Positions 21,953-33,500 of a stretch of DNA of 64,000 bases are shown piece after piece (within the stretch, counting starts at the first letter, position 1; every line of letters begins with the position of its first letter). The position numbers and the translations under genes are program-made. Source of the DNA: Psilocybe azurescens (Eukaryota; Basidiomycota; Agaricomycetes; Agaricales; Agrocybaceae); NCBI GenBank assembly GCA_023853785.1, contig JAJIRX010000859.1:1-64000 (forward strand). The letters run 5' to 3'. The notes below the pieces were generated by a model. The model searched no databases and had not been told where the DNA came from. It saw only the letters and a list, made by a program, of their open reading frames with translations.

Positions 21953-24082
21953 TCACAGTCCAGCTGCTCCTTTGAATAGCCCCAAAATCTTGTACTAAAA
22001 GAGCGTTAGTTGAATATTCCGAAAAACATCAAATCAGCTTAAGTACCTTTTCTTCCTCGGAATCAGCGTACATCGACCAATGTTCTCCGTTCTTGAACTC
22101 GACAACGAATGAGAATAGAATCGCTTCGAGATCATCATAACCCTCATGCCATTCTTTCAGACCTCGAACTCGTCCACGTAGTTCAACCTCATCCAAAGCC
22201 TCAGCCAGATCCTGCAAAACAGATCAGCAACACATTCTCGGTGAGAAGACATAGTCCACTAACCTTGGGGCTGCGATACAGGAAGACATTGCCCTTCAAA
22301 AACTTATAATATCGTCGTTTCCATGACAGAGCATCCTTGCTTTGAACAGTAACCCACCCCGTCAGCTGCGATTCCACCGTGTTCCCCTTAAATTTCGCCT
22401 CGGCCTTTTGTATCCTCTTCTTGCGTTCCAGCTCCTCCCGTTTCCTGTTCTCTTCCGCCCGTCGAGCCGCGACCTCAACTTGTCGAGCCTGCTCTTTTCG
22501 CCACTGTTCCAGCCGGCGGTGTTCTTCAACCCGTTTCTCCCTGTCCTGCCTCCTGCGTTCCTCCAAATCCTGACGCCGTCTTTCCTCTTCTTCCTTTTCC
22601 ATCTGCTCTCTCCTTTTGCGCTCAGCAGTAATCCTTCGTATCTCCTGCTCAATCTCAACCTTCCTTCGCGCCTCCCATTCAATCTCTTGCCTCCGCATCT
22701 CCTCCTTTTCAAGTCTAATCCTCTCCTGCCTTCTCGCCTCCTGTTCCAGAGCCTCCTTCTCTTCCTGCTCTCTCTGCATCTGCAATTCTCGCCTTCGCCT
22801 AGCTCTTTCAGTAGGATCGCTCGGCCTTCCGCCGTCCTGGGACCATTTTCCCCGCAGAGGAATAACATACCCTGTCTCATACGGCTCACTTTCAATAACC
22901 ACATCGCTCGACCCCTTCACATGCGAAATGACCGCATAATCCGACAAGCTCCGCGATCTCTGATGCCTCATTGCACGGTTGGACGCGAAGGGCGGCGATG
23001 AGAGCGACATCCCAACCGGCGGGGCATAGTGAGAATTCTTGTCTTTCGGCGGTGTAGGAGGCGGTAAATCGCCGCCGCCATCGGAATCTTTCTTTCGCCG
23101 CAGGAAGTTACTAAAGATGCTGCCTCCGCCTTTTGGCAAGGGCGGGACGGGCGGCACATTGGGCGGCTCGACATGGGGGCATAAGTCGCGCCGAATGATT
23201 TGCGGCCCATTTCTTGAGCGAGATCAGGCTGACTGGGCGCTCGGAGGGGCTGAAGAGGACGAAAAGGTTCTGTAGATGTAGCGCCGATAGGATCGCGTTG
23301 TTCGAGAGGCGGTTTGTTGGTAGAGTCCGCGAACTGTTTAGGAGGACGGAGAGGACGGAGAGGTTCAAGTGGTGCAACAGAAACTGGTTCACGTTGGCGT
23401 AGGGGTAGTTTGTTGGTAGCGTCGGCAAGTGTACTCGTAGTTGGGGTAGTCTGGCTAGTGGGAGATGAAAAGGCAGTATCAGGATTTATGATCGCTTCAT
23501 GGACGTTGTCGGCTGTTATAAGAGAGAGGCTGTCGACGGTAAAGATACTTTGGTGCCTCTGCAAAGACAATTGAGTAAAGGCGGGACAATAAAGAATCGG
23601 TTGCGACGCACCTTTAATATTCCCCCCAATCCGTCGTGAATGCACCAAGGCCCGAGCTGAAAAAGGTTGTCAGCTATTCATGCAGCACAACACATTCGGA
23701 AAACGCACCTCTTTTTACTCCAGACACGGCGGTAGGAATATAGTTTATTACGATATAACCTGGGTCAGCATCCACTTCCTCCCGATAGAACGCAATAAAC
23801 ACTCGGTGCAAATCTGATAACTGGGTTTTCATTTCTTCCAGTCCTTGACTACCATATGAATACAAGCCCAGTTCATCGTGCTGGCACACCACAGATAAGT
23901 CTCTACGAGATTAACAAGATGCGCTTATCTCACAGAGTCATTGATATAATGTAGAAGCATCCTGTGACGGACTTGTGTCAAAGGGGGCCAATAGGAGCAA
24001 AGAAGTTGACGTTGACTGACCAGTTATTCTCGTTGTCGAGTATTGATGAATATACCGCCATGATAGCAGCAGGATCTGACAT
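21953..24082 (-). CDS. ADF-homology / coiled-coil / PH domain protein
   Basis: The N-terminus (MSDPAAIMAVYSSILDN from 24082; an ATG at 24094 adds four residues) and DELGLYSYGSQGLEEM, YIVINYIPTAVSGVKR and RALVHSRRI form an actin-depolymerising-factor homology domain. A Ser/Thr/Pro linker follows, then a long Glu/Arg/Lys-rich coiled coil (about 22830-22380 on the map), then a PH-like domain (LTGWVTVQSKDALSWKRRYYKFLKGNVFLYR, then FKNGEHWSMYADS) ending at 21953. The likely role is at actin patches or membranes, as for Abp1-like ADF proteins; inference. Exons near the 3' end are about 23170-22264, 22211-22047 and 21994-21953. Two frame breaks lie in homopolymers: C6 at 23622-23627 (one base too many) and G5 at 23175-23179 (one too few). 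The exon join near 23915-23945 is unresolved. Confidence 0.75.
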
Positions 24083-24361
24083 GTTGAGAGCCATAATTAC
24101 AGATAAAGTATGCCACCAGGGCAAAGAGAAAAGGTATAAGTTGAAAGCTAAGGATGTCGATGGTATTGAATCAAAGCCGCCATGGATGAAATCAAAGGAC
24201 AATGGAGATATCAGAACAATGGCGGCATGAGCCAAATATAACATCACAACAAGTTGGTCCTTGGCGACGATCCCGTCCAACCATCGATGTAGTACCGCAA
24301 TGTCGTCGGGATGAATTTTTACAATATATAGACCACCTTTGCACCCCCACAGGCCATTGCC
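24083..24361. promoter_or_regulatory. Shared promoter between ADF/PH gene and DUF1295 gene
   Basis: The two start codons face away from each other about 280 bp apart. Both promoters must lie here. No named motif was identified. Confidence 0.45.
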
Positions 24362-26153
24362 ATGTCTCCTGTTCACGCCCTTGACCGTTATTATCTCGCT
24401 CTGACCCTTCTCGTTACCATTGGATACCAACTCTCAGGTTTCGCAATCGCATGGACACTGCAATTCGACAAGATCACTGACTTTACAGGAGGCCGGTCTA
24501 CCTACATAGCTCATCCCAATACAAACTAACTTAATGTCTTCCAGGTTCCAATTTCTTCTTACTAGGCAAGCATTCAATCTATTTAAAGTCAACACCCTCG
24601 TTCTCATGCACAGTCCACACATCCAGCTCTTCTCACTTTATTAGCCGGAAACACCTTCCATGCCAGAAATATAGGTTGTTCCCCACCTTCTCTATTGATC
24701 ATGATCATCTGCTGAATCAAAACTGTCTCGCTCTACAGTTGCCAGTGTTCTGGTAATGCTGTGGGCGGTCAGAATCGCCGGTTCGTGCGCTCTTCAACCT
24801 TGGAATTGAATCGAAATCAGGGCAACCAGGGTGCAAACCGCTCATGACTTCAACATCTAGGGTTCCTCCTTTTCCGAGTTCTTAAAATGGGTAGCGACAA
24901 TCGCTTCGACGAAATCCGCTCTCATTTCTGGAAGTTCCTAGGTCCGCCTTTTCATCGACCTTGATCCCTAGTCCCCCAAAAAGACCGCTAACTCTTGCCC
25001 GTCCAGGGTTTTGGATCGGTACGTCGCGGTGTTTTATCGCTCACTGTCACAACGACACTAATGAAGACCGCCCTAACCAGGTCAAATTCTCTGGGTTCGT
25101 AGTCTTGTCTCCTCGTTCCATCTCCAAGGGTCCTAAAGTGACCATTGTAACCTAAAATCTCGCGAGAAGATATGGACCGTCTCCCTCCCTCTCACGATCC
25201 TGAATTCACCCGGCGTATCCGACCTGCAGAGCGGGGGCTCAAACCCAAAGTTTGGGACCTCTCGCGATATTGCCGGTATCGTTCTTTGGGCGCTTGGCTT
25301 CGTGATAGAATCCGTCGCAGATGCCCAAAAGGTAGACATTATCAAATCAAATTCAACTACTTCAACAAGTATCTCATACATTTCATTCCATTTTAGTTCT
25401 ACTACAAAGCTCACAAAGTTATCCCGAAAGGCCAACCAACCAATGTGACTAACAACTCCATTCATTTCCCTGCTTCCTTCCACCTAACACCCCTTTTCAT
25501 ATTCCAGAAAGGACTCTGGGCGTGGTCTCGACACCCACCCTACTTCGGCGAGTAAGTCACTCTCCGCGAACTTACTGCTGATAGCCGAGACCGTAAAAAA
25601 AACTTACAACCCTCTCAGAATAATGTGCTGGTGGGGCATATGGATCCTCTGTCTATCCCCAACCACAAACGGGCACCTGCCTTCCTCCTCCCGCGCAGCC
25701 CAATACGGGGCCATCATGTCCCCGATCTTCACAGTCATGTAAGTCCGCATTCCTCCACTCCGTCTCGTCTTTCGGCGTACACGAGTAACGCGATCGAAAA
25801 TCATCATCACCTTTCACTCACACCTCCCTTCCGCTCATTCTAGACTCCTCATGTTCGGGTCGGGCCTCCCCACCGCCGAAAAACCAACCGCAAAGAAGTT
25901 CTACCTCCTCTCTCATGGACCCTCCTCCTCTTCCTCTTCCAATTCACACACCAACACCATATGGGCAAACTACAAAGCATACCTCCGACAAACATCCATC
26001 CTCATCCCCCTCCCTCCGTTCTTATACCGCCCCCTCCCATCTCTCATCAAGCAGACGGTCCTGCTGGACTTCCCCATATACCGGTTCGACGAGTCCTCGG
26101 ACGGTGTGGCGGCCGTGGAAGAAGCAAGGCGTGTGGAGCAGGAGAATCCGTGA
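24362..26153 (+). CDS. DUF1295 family membrane protein (steroid 5-alpha-reductase-like fold)
   Basis: The product starts MSPVHALDRYYLALTLL and has several hydrophobic helices (SGFAIAWTLQF, LLTLLAGNTF, ASVLVMLWAVRIAGF, TVSLPLTILNSP, GIVLWALGFVIE). The conserved C-terminal part carries WSRHPPYFGE, CWWGIWILCLSP and SGLPTAEKP, typical of the DUF1295 / isoprenylcysteine methyltransferase-like superfamily. The family's substrate is not settled. About ten short exons are inferred; most GT-AG joins keep frame (for example LW/IW at about 25103/25173, PTN/KGLW, and FGE/IMCWW). The first donor (after DFTG, about 24490) is non-canonical in this sequence and may hide an error. A Ser-rich insert (SHGPSSSSSS) breaks the C-terminal part. 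It is head to head with the ADF/PH gene. Confidence 0.85.
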
Positions 26154-26594
26154 TTACTATTTTACTTGCTCGTATAGCTCTGTTGTATCATGTACCGAAT
26201 ACCGTATCTTTGGGGCTTGGGGCCAAACCAGGCCGTTAAGTTCCTGTCACTTTACGATCGATGTTTCACCATTTTACATTGCCTACAAACTATCAGGATC
26301 ATCTGCTTCGCTCTTATACTTTTGCGGCAAGTTGCTATGTCCCAGAGAGCCTCGAGTCCTCCAAAGGATACATAATTAACATTAAAAAGGAAAGTACGAA
26401 ACATAAAACAACTATTCTAATTCTAATTAACGATCTATTCGAAAAAACAGCATCTACAAGTGTCCAGTCCGAGAGGTATCTAATTTTCTACGCAGTAACA
26501 GCAGTCAGTAATCCGAACAAAACAAGCAAAACAAGGTATCAGGCATGTACAATTATTCTAGTAAAGGGTAACCCAGGTCTCGTTCATCCGCAAT
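26154..26594. other. Convergent spacer between DUF1295 gene and serine dehydratase
   Basis: No gene is supported. It contains both 3' flanks, with AT-rich stretches and a TCCAA triplication nearby at about 26690. Confidence 0.5.
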
Positions 26595-29500
26595 TTAGCT
26601 GCAGAAAAAACTCTTAATAGATCGCCAACAAAAAACAACGACAACGTACCAAGCAGGGACAGTCAACGGGATCCTAACAGTAGTCTATCCAATCCAATCC
26701 AATCACCCAGTAAGCACTTAAGACCCCAAAAAGAAACAAACGAATAAATACGTACAGCTAAGCCCTAAAAAAAAAAGGAACGACAACACAATGAGCATGA
26801 GATTCAAGTCCACATTCGTATAAAAATAGAAACAAGCAGCGGGAGCAACAGCAGCAGCAGGCTCAGAGCAAGAAGAAGCACAAACACCGAACACCGGAAG
26901 AAATATGCGCGTGCGTGTGTATACAGTACGAGTGACTGCTGAAAGCGAAACGAAATGAAGCATACCGAAAGGCTGGTTTCCTTATATTTTACGCTCATGT
27001 CAGCAGCTGTCACCCGCATCGCTTCGATGGCTTCATCCAGCGTGACGCTGTATACCCCATCACTCGCCATGGAGAGTTGTGCAGCTGTGACGGCCTTCAC
27101 GGCTATAATACATGACACATGCCGAGTTAGTTTCTCAACCAACCTATCGATCTCACCGTGATAAAGGTAACTCACCTCCTAAACTGTTGCGTTCCTAAGA
27201 GGGAAAGAGAAAAACCAATGCGAATCAGACCGAGCGAACCTATGTGCAAATAAATGATACTCACAATACACGGAACTTGAACGAGCCCATCGATAGGATC
27301 ACACGTCAATCCCAAATTATGCTCTATATCCAGTCATCATCCCGTCTCAATCACCTCATAATCAAAGCTGGAAAGAAGCCTACCAATTCCAATCTCTGCA
27401 GCCTAAAAGGTTATTCTGTGAGAACAAAACTCAAAGCGCAGCAGCAAAAAAGAAGGAAAAAAAAACGCGACGAACCTGAAGTACAGTCTCCGGAGACGCT
27501 GAAACAAAGAATTTGACATGAACACTATGCACATGTACATGCTGCCACAGTGGAAAAAATGGAGAAACCACGGGTCGTGGGACGTACCTCCCATGCATGC
27601 TGCAAAGCCTGCGCTAGCCATCGAGCAAGCGACTGATGGATCACAAAAAGAATCAATTATCAGAAGAAAAAAAAGACACGACAGATACCCACCTCCAACT
27701 TCAGCTTGACACCCACCCTCAGCAGCCGAGATCGTACTGCCTCTCTTGAATAGCATCCCAATCGCCTACATACATAAAAAATAAAAAAGATAATCGATCA
27801 ACCAACTCAAACTCAAAGGGAACATACCGAAGCGGTCAACAAAAACGTTTGCACGCTCTTCTCAGGATCGTCACTTACAAACTGAACAAAGAATGGACGT
27901 CAACACAATCGATCCGAGCGCAAAAATACCCAACACAAATAACAAGTAAAAACCCGAACAAATGTAAACTCACCTCAATGATATACTTCAACACCGCGGG
28001 AATGACACCGGCAGCTCCATTCGTCGGCGACGTGACGATTCGCCCGCCGGACGCATTAACTTCATTAACTGCGATCGCATAGCACGAGAGAAAATCCATC
28101 GCCGGAATAACGGTCCTTCTCTATAATGTGTATGTTGTGTTGGAAATCAAACGGGATTCGGAGGTTTCATCAATAAGTATATCATCATCAGTTATCAGTA
28201 TCAGTGAATCAGTGGATCACTAATCATCAAAAAGCTGACAGTCAAACGAACATGTGTGTGAAGGTGAAAACGTGAAGTGATCACAAATCGCAAAGACACT
28301 CCACGAAACAACCAAACAATAAAACCCAAAATGCAACCTAAAAAAAAGTACTCACAGGTGGCATAGGCAAAATAGCATGATCAAACGAGCCAGTGACCCT
28401 GGGCGCGCCAGGGGCCCTTCTCACCGCCCTCGCCCTCGCATTTCCTCTTCTCGTCGGACCAGTCTCCGCATTGTCCAAGTCCAAGTCCGAATCTTCCAAC
28501 CTATCCTCCACCCTGCCCGACCCGAAAGACGCTGATGTTTCCGATCCACGCGTCCGAGCACGAGCATTAGAACCACGATCGCCAGAAGCAGATGAATCGG
28601 ATTGCTGAGGACCGCCAATAGCCTCCGTGGACCACCCAGAGCCAGAGCCGATCTGGGGGTTCTCGTTCAGAGGAGCAGATACGCCCGGATAGAAGCTGTG
28701 ATAACAAACAACACACGCATAACAATGAGCTTTCGTTCCGCTTAAGAATATTGGACATGGAAAAGGAAATACGATACGAAGAAAAAGAAGAAAAACGACA
28801 GACCCGCGCATCAACCGCCTATAAAGCATCGGCGCACGCCTTCTCAGCCCCAACCGTCCTGGCAGCGTCGTCTCGGATGTCGACACGCCCGTGCGGATGC
28901 AGTCGTCCATGACTTGCCAGATCCTCAGGATCTACAACATAAATCATCCAGCGTAAGTCGAAAGGAGCCGCATCACAGAGATGAGATGGTGGTGTATTTA
29001 CCTTGTTCTGGATATCTTCATCTGTATACCCAAAATGTTTCTGTTGATTGTGAATCAAGTTTCGTTTTGGGTCAATCAATCAGCCGAACCTCATTATCAT
29101 GGACAATTTGAGCAATCGTCATCTATTTGCAGTCAGCCTGACATCGACGAACACCTGATGAAGTCGAACCACGTACATTATGTTTCTTGGTCAAAGCCAA
29201 AAGAGAATTTCCGCTATCAAAAGGGTAAGGCGGATGCTCATCATGCTCTGCAGAGACATGATCTTGCTGATCCTCTCCTGGCGTTGGAATCGCAGTTTCC
29301 GGCTCCGCCAAAGAATGCGTTTGATGCAACCTCGCGCCGTGCACTTTTTTCTTATCAACGCCTTTGTAGAACAAATTCTCGTCCACTATACGCCCGCAAA
29401 ACATCAGCACGGTCCTCATGGCTAGCCAAAAGCGTACCTTTGGTCTTCTCATTGACGACAAATCCTCCGCCGACACTGAAATACTCATTGGTGGCCAACA

Positions 29501-30379
29501 GATCGCCGTTCTTGTCAAAGCAACTGAACCGCATGCCGTTCGGATGGGTTTTCAAAACTTGATCCCATCGCCAGAGCATGTCACGATCCATGTCATACGA
29601 GATGCGGTGATGCCCTCCGAGGAAAAGAGTTTTGTTCTGCAATATGCCGGCATATCTAGATGGAATAGTTCCGGTGTCGATGGTTTCTGGGTCGGAACCT
29701 AAGGAGAAGAAAATGAGAGCTGGACCGAATACCAAAGGCTGGGTAGTGACCTTCTAACCCCAGGAGAATTGCTTGAGGAGTGTGATGACTGTTAGTTCAA
29801 ACGCACCGAGGAGATTGAGGTGCTTCTATGATTCCTATAAGAGTATAGGCACATACCCTTTTCCTGGGTGGGGTGGCGTGTTATTTAGCGCCTGGACGGA
29901 AATGAAATAGCGTGAAACACATACCTGTTGCGGCTAATGAGCCATAACTGGCAAGGAGAAATGAGAGGGGAGCTGATACGCATGAGATGAAGACGTACAG
30001 ATTTATCTTGACTGTTCTGACCTGGATCATGCAAGTGAGATAAAAGCGGTTGTCTAAGGCGTATGTAGTACCTTGTGCAGCAGATCGAGTTCCTTGAGGT
30101 CGGTGATAAAAATATTGGCAGCTCGCATAGGTCCGACGGTATGGGAAGAAGAGGGCCCAACTGAACACGGTCAAACAAGTTGGGCAGTGGCTAGAATGGA
30201 CGCGCACCTCCGATGCTGAACAAGTCAAAGGTGGAGATAACAGCGTGCTCTGGAAGCTGGCGCTCTGGTGGAGAGACATTCTGTGGGTCGGTGGAGACTT
30301 GGGATAACTGTCTGAACAACGGCCTTGCGAGAGTTCTGGATATTGACAGGGCAGCAACTGTCCTTGTAAGAAATGACAT
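26595..30379 (-). CDS. L-serine dehydratase (L-serine ammonia-lyase, iron-sulfur type)
   Basis: The ATG at 30379 gives [20 protein letters not shown], an Arg-rich mitochondrial-type presequence. Then come [19 protein letters not shown] text, [135 protein letters not shown] and [12 protein letters not shown]. The cysteines of CSMA, AACMGG, LTCDP and VPCIERN are candidate 4Fe-4S ligands. The enzyme deaminates L-serine to pyruvate and ammonia. More than a dozen short exons are inferred; the last one (ending about 26595) is uncertain. A low-complexity Ser/Arg/Gly-rich stretch of about 85 residues (about 28670-28400) separates the two halves and looks longer than usual. It is head to head with the BEM3-like gene. 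Confidence 0.88.
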
Positions 30380-30554
30380 GATGGTAGTGGGACTGGTAGG
30401 CAATAACAATGTTCGATGATTGGCTATAGACGCTGTCAGTCACATGACAAGTTTGTGAACAAGTCGACTTTCACAGTTCTCTCGTCCATTCTCTCATCTT
30501 GACCAGCTTCTCTTGGGCACAGGTCCTTGTCCCAGTCTTGTGCCCGACCCGACG
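30380..30554. promoter_or_regulatory. Shared promoter between serine dehydratase and BEM3-like gene
   Basis: The divergent ATG codons at 30379 (-) and 30555 (+) are 175 bp apart. This is layout evidence only. Confidence 0.5.
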
Positions 30555-33500
30555 ATGGCCTACACAAACGGTCTGTCAGTCCATGCTACTCCCACAAGAG
30601 CAGACCGCCATCCATTTCCTCAGTCTGCCCAGCCATCTCCCGGTCCATCTCTCCGTCAAACTGCCACTTCATCTGCCTCCAATTCAGTCACAAGTCTACC
30701 CTTCTCCACCTCCCCATCCCCATCCTCGCCCCAGACAATCACTGTCGATGCTCTTCTCAAGCAGTTCGCTACCAGCTCAGATCCAAAGTCGGCTGCTCTC
30801 GATCAGGCTGTCGCAGACCGCAACCTTCTCTCTGCACAAAATTCCCAGCTCTGGAAGCTCATCGAAAAGCAGAGGACTGGATACAACCAGATTCTCAAAG
30901 AACTCGAACGAATAAGAGCAGAGCGAGATACCTACAAGGTCAGACTCATATCTCTCACTGGGACTGCCCCAAACGGCGCTGCCTCCGACAAACGCCAAAA
31001 GCCACCCAGTGAACGGAGTAGACCCAGCTTGGACTCTACTTCTCTACCTTCCGTTGCGCCCCTCGCTCCTAAGAATCCCGCTCCGAGGCACAATTCTGAT
31101 GATTCCGGTTCGTCTTTGCTCTGATCTTCCATTTTTTGTCACTCAAAAGTTCCCTTTCAGCCCAACACCGAAGCCTCAATCAACCTCATGCTCTGCAATC
31201 TTCACGCTCATTCGACCCCCAATTTACTCGACAAAATGATATCGAACTACACTCTAATCCTATCGTTACCACTATCAGAACAAGCAGTCCCCCACCAGCC
31301 CCGCCGTCCTCTGCCCCCTCTTTATCACATCCACCACCATCCACCCGAAACTCAAGACCTAGCCCATCGCCTCTGGTCGTCCCTACTCGTGCAGATACCC
31401 TTCCTGCCTCGTACACGATATCCGACTCCCCAGAGTCCTCCACGTCTACCAGACAGCCCCATTTTTATGACACAAACACCGGGACAAACAATACCACTCC
31501 CAACGGGGCCTATTCGTCTTCCCGCCCTTTTGTCGCACCCCGCAAATCCAGTCTCGCCGATAGCGTCAGCAGCGTATTGACCTCCGGAAGCAGTGTAGCG
31601 TCGGTGTCCTCTCCATCCACATCGATACTCTCCAGCCTCAACAGCGCCTACACATTCGGCGTCGGCGGCGATCCGACCACGCCCTCCCAGCAGCAATACC
31701 AGACAGCGTCCATCCCCCAACAACAGCCTCACCCGCGCCCAGCGAAAGCGCATTCTCCCGCCAACGGCAGGCGAACCCGTCAATATCAAGCATCCAACCC
31801 TCTCCGCTCTCATCCGCATCGATCAACGCGCCGGCAAGCCACCTCCCGCCTGCCTCGTCCCAAATGCTCTCCGCAACGCTGCCCGAGAATCGCCCGTACT
31901 TCCTCTCACGCGACTCGCGCATCTCGCTGCCGGACGAGGCCAGACAATACATCGCCAACATGGCTGATTCGCCCGCTGCCAGTCCGCGTACAGAGGCGTT
32001 CTCACCTCGATCTAAACTGTCCACATCCGTCTTTCCCTCAGCCAAGAGCGATCCTCAAACTGGGCGTGAAAGCGAGTTTCTGGATATGGGAGAAGAAGAA
32101 GAAGAGGACGAAGAAGTCGATGGGGTGTCGGAAGAAGAAGACGAACAAGGCGATATCACAGCAGGAGCCCATGATCCAAGTGAGTCCAGTTGTTATCCTC
32201 CCAAGGTGTCTATCACTAAACACAATTGACGCAGCGTTCAATGGTCTTAAGGCGGGGCATGCACCTGCTCCTTCCAGCCAGACAATTAGCAGCACTAACA
32301 ATACCAACGGCTCTGCCGGATATCAATACCTCCCATCCGAATACCCGAACAATTACAATCCTTCGTATCCCAATAGTGAAGAGCAGCGAAAGGACAAGTC
32401 ACGTGTTGCTGCTGAAGAATTCCCGCTTCCACCGCAGGCGCCTTCCATTTACATGCAGCGACAACAAGCACTCGCTGCCCAGCAGGAGCTTCAAGCACAG
32501 GCGTATGCTCTCAGCGCCCAACAGCAACAGCAGGGATCAGGACCGTCGCCATTGGTCACAGCGCCAACTCCGTCAAAACACGCGCAAGCAACGGCCGATC
32601 AGCTCCATCACCCAGGTTCCATGTCTAGCAACCACATACCACCCCATGATTCCCAAGCACAAATGGCAGAAAGCGTTTATATAGGCCAGCAGAGCGCCGC
32701 GTATCGCTCCGAGTCGAGCTTCCAGTCGCAGCAGCAGCAGCAACAACAACCACAACAGTCGCAGTCGCAGTCGCAGTCGCAGCCGGAGACCCAGAGGCAA
32801 GACTCTGTGGTGCAACAGATCCCAGCGTCGTCCTTCCGCGCGCTTCCCCTGCTCTCGTCAGATCTTCCACAGACCAACATCGTCGTGTCGCATTCCTTTG
32901 TACGTCCCAACGACCGCGGCAAGGAAGTGCTGTCCTTTATCGTTTTCGTCAATCCCGGAAACGGAAAGGAGGGATGGAAGGTCGAGAAGATGTACTCAGA
33001 CGTCCTCAGCCTGGACCAACGAGTCCGGAACAGCGTAGGCAAGGGTGTAGGAAAGAAGATCGCCAATTTGCCAGAAGGCAAGCTGTGGAAGGATCACGCT
33101 CCAGCTAAAGTTGATCAAAGAAAGGTGCGTAGATTCTTCTCGCTCGTTCGTCTCGCCTCTCTTTCGTCTCCATACCATTCATGATGATCACATAATCTGA
33201 TTCAATACCTAAAAAAGGCCGTGCTTGAAAACTATCTGCAAACTCTGATCCAGCTGCCAGTGAAGAACAATGACGAGGTCATCGCGTTTTTCACGTCAGA
33301 TATCGTGCGCGAGCAAAAGCTACCCGTGATGCAGGCCGGTCACAAGGAAGGCTACCTGACAAAACGAGGCAAGAACTTTGGCGGGTGGAAGACGCGGTTC
33401 TTTGTCCTGCAAGGACCCGTGCTCGAGTACTACGATTGCGTAAGTCCCCCAATTTCCTATCCCACTGGCTATCATGCTCACAAGGAGGGGTGTAGCGTGG

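Noticed and set aside
22342..23001. A 219-codon Leu/Pro/Ser-rich plus-strand protein
   Set aside because: It is the antisense shadow of the Glu/Arg coiled coil of the ADF/PH gene; composition follows from the opposite strand.
24010..24430. A 150-codon minus-strand protein
   Set aside because: It overlaps the starts of the ADF/PH gene and of the DUF1295 gene, and its C-terminal part is simply the ADF exon read into its intron.
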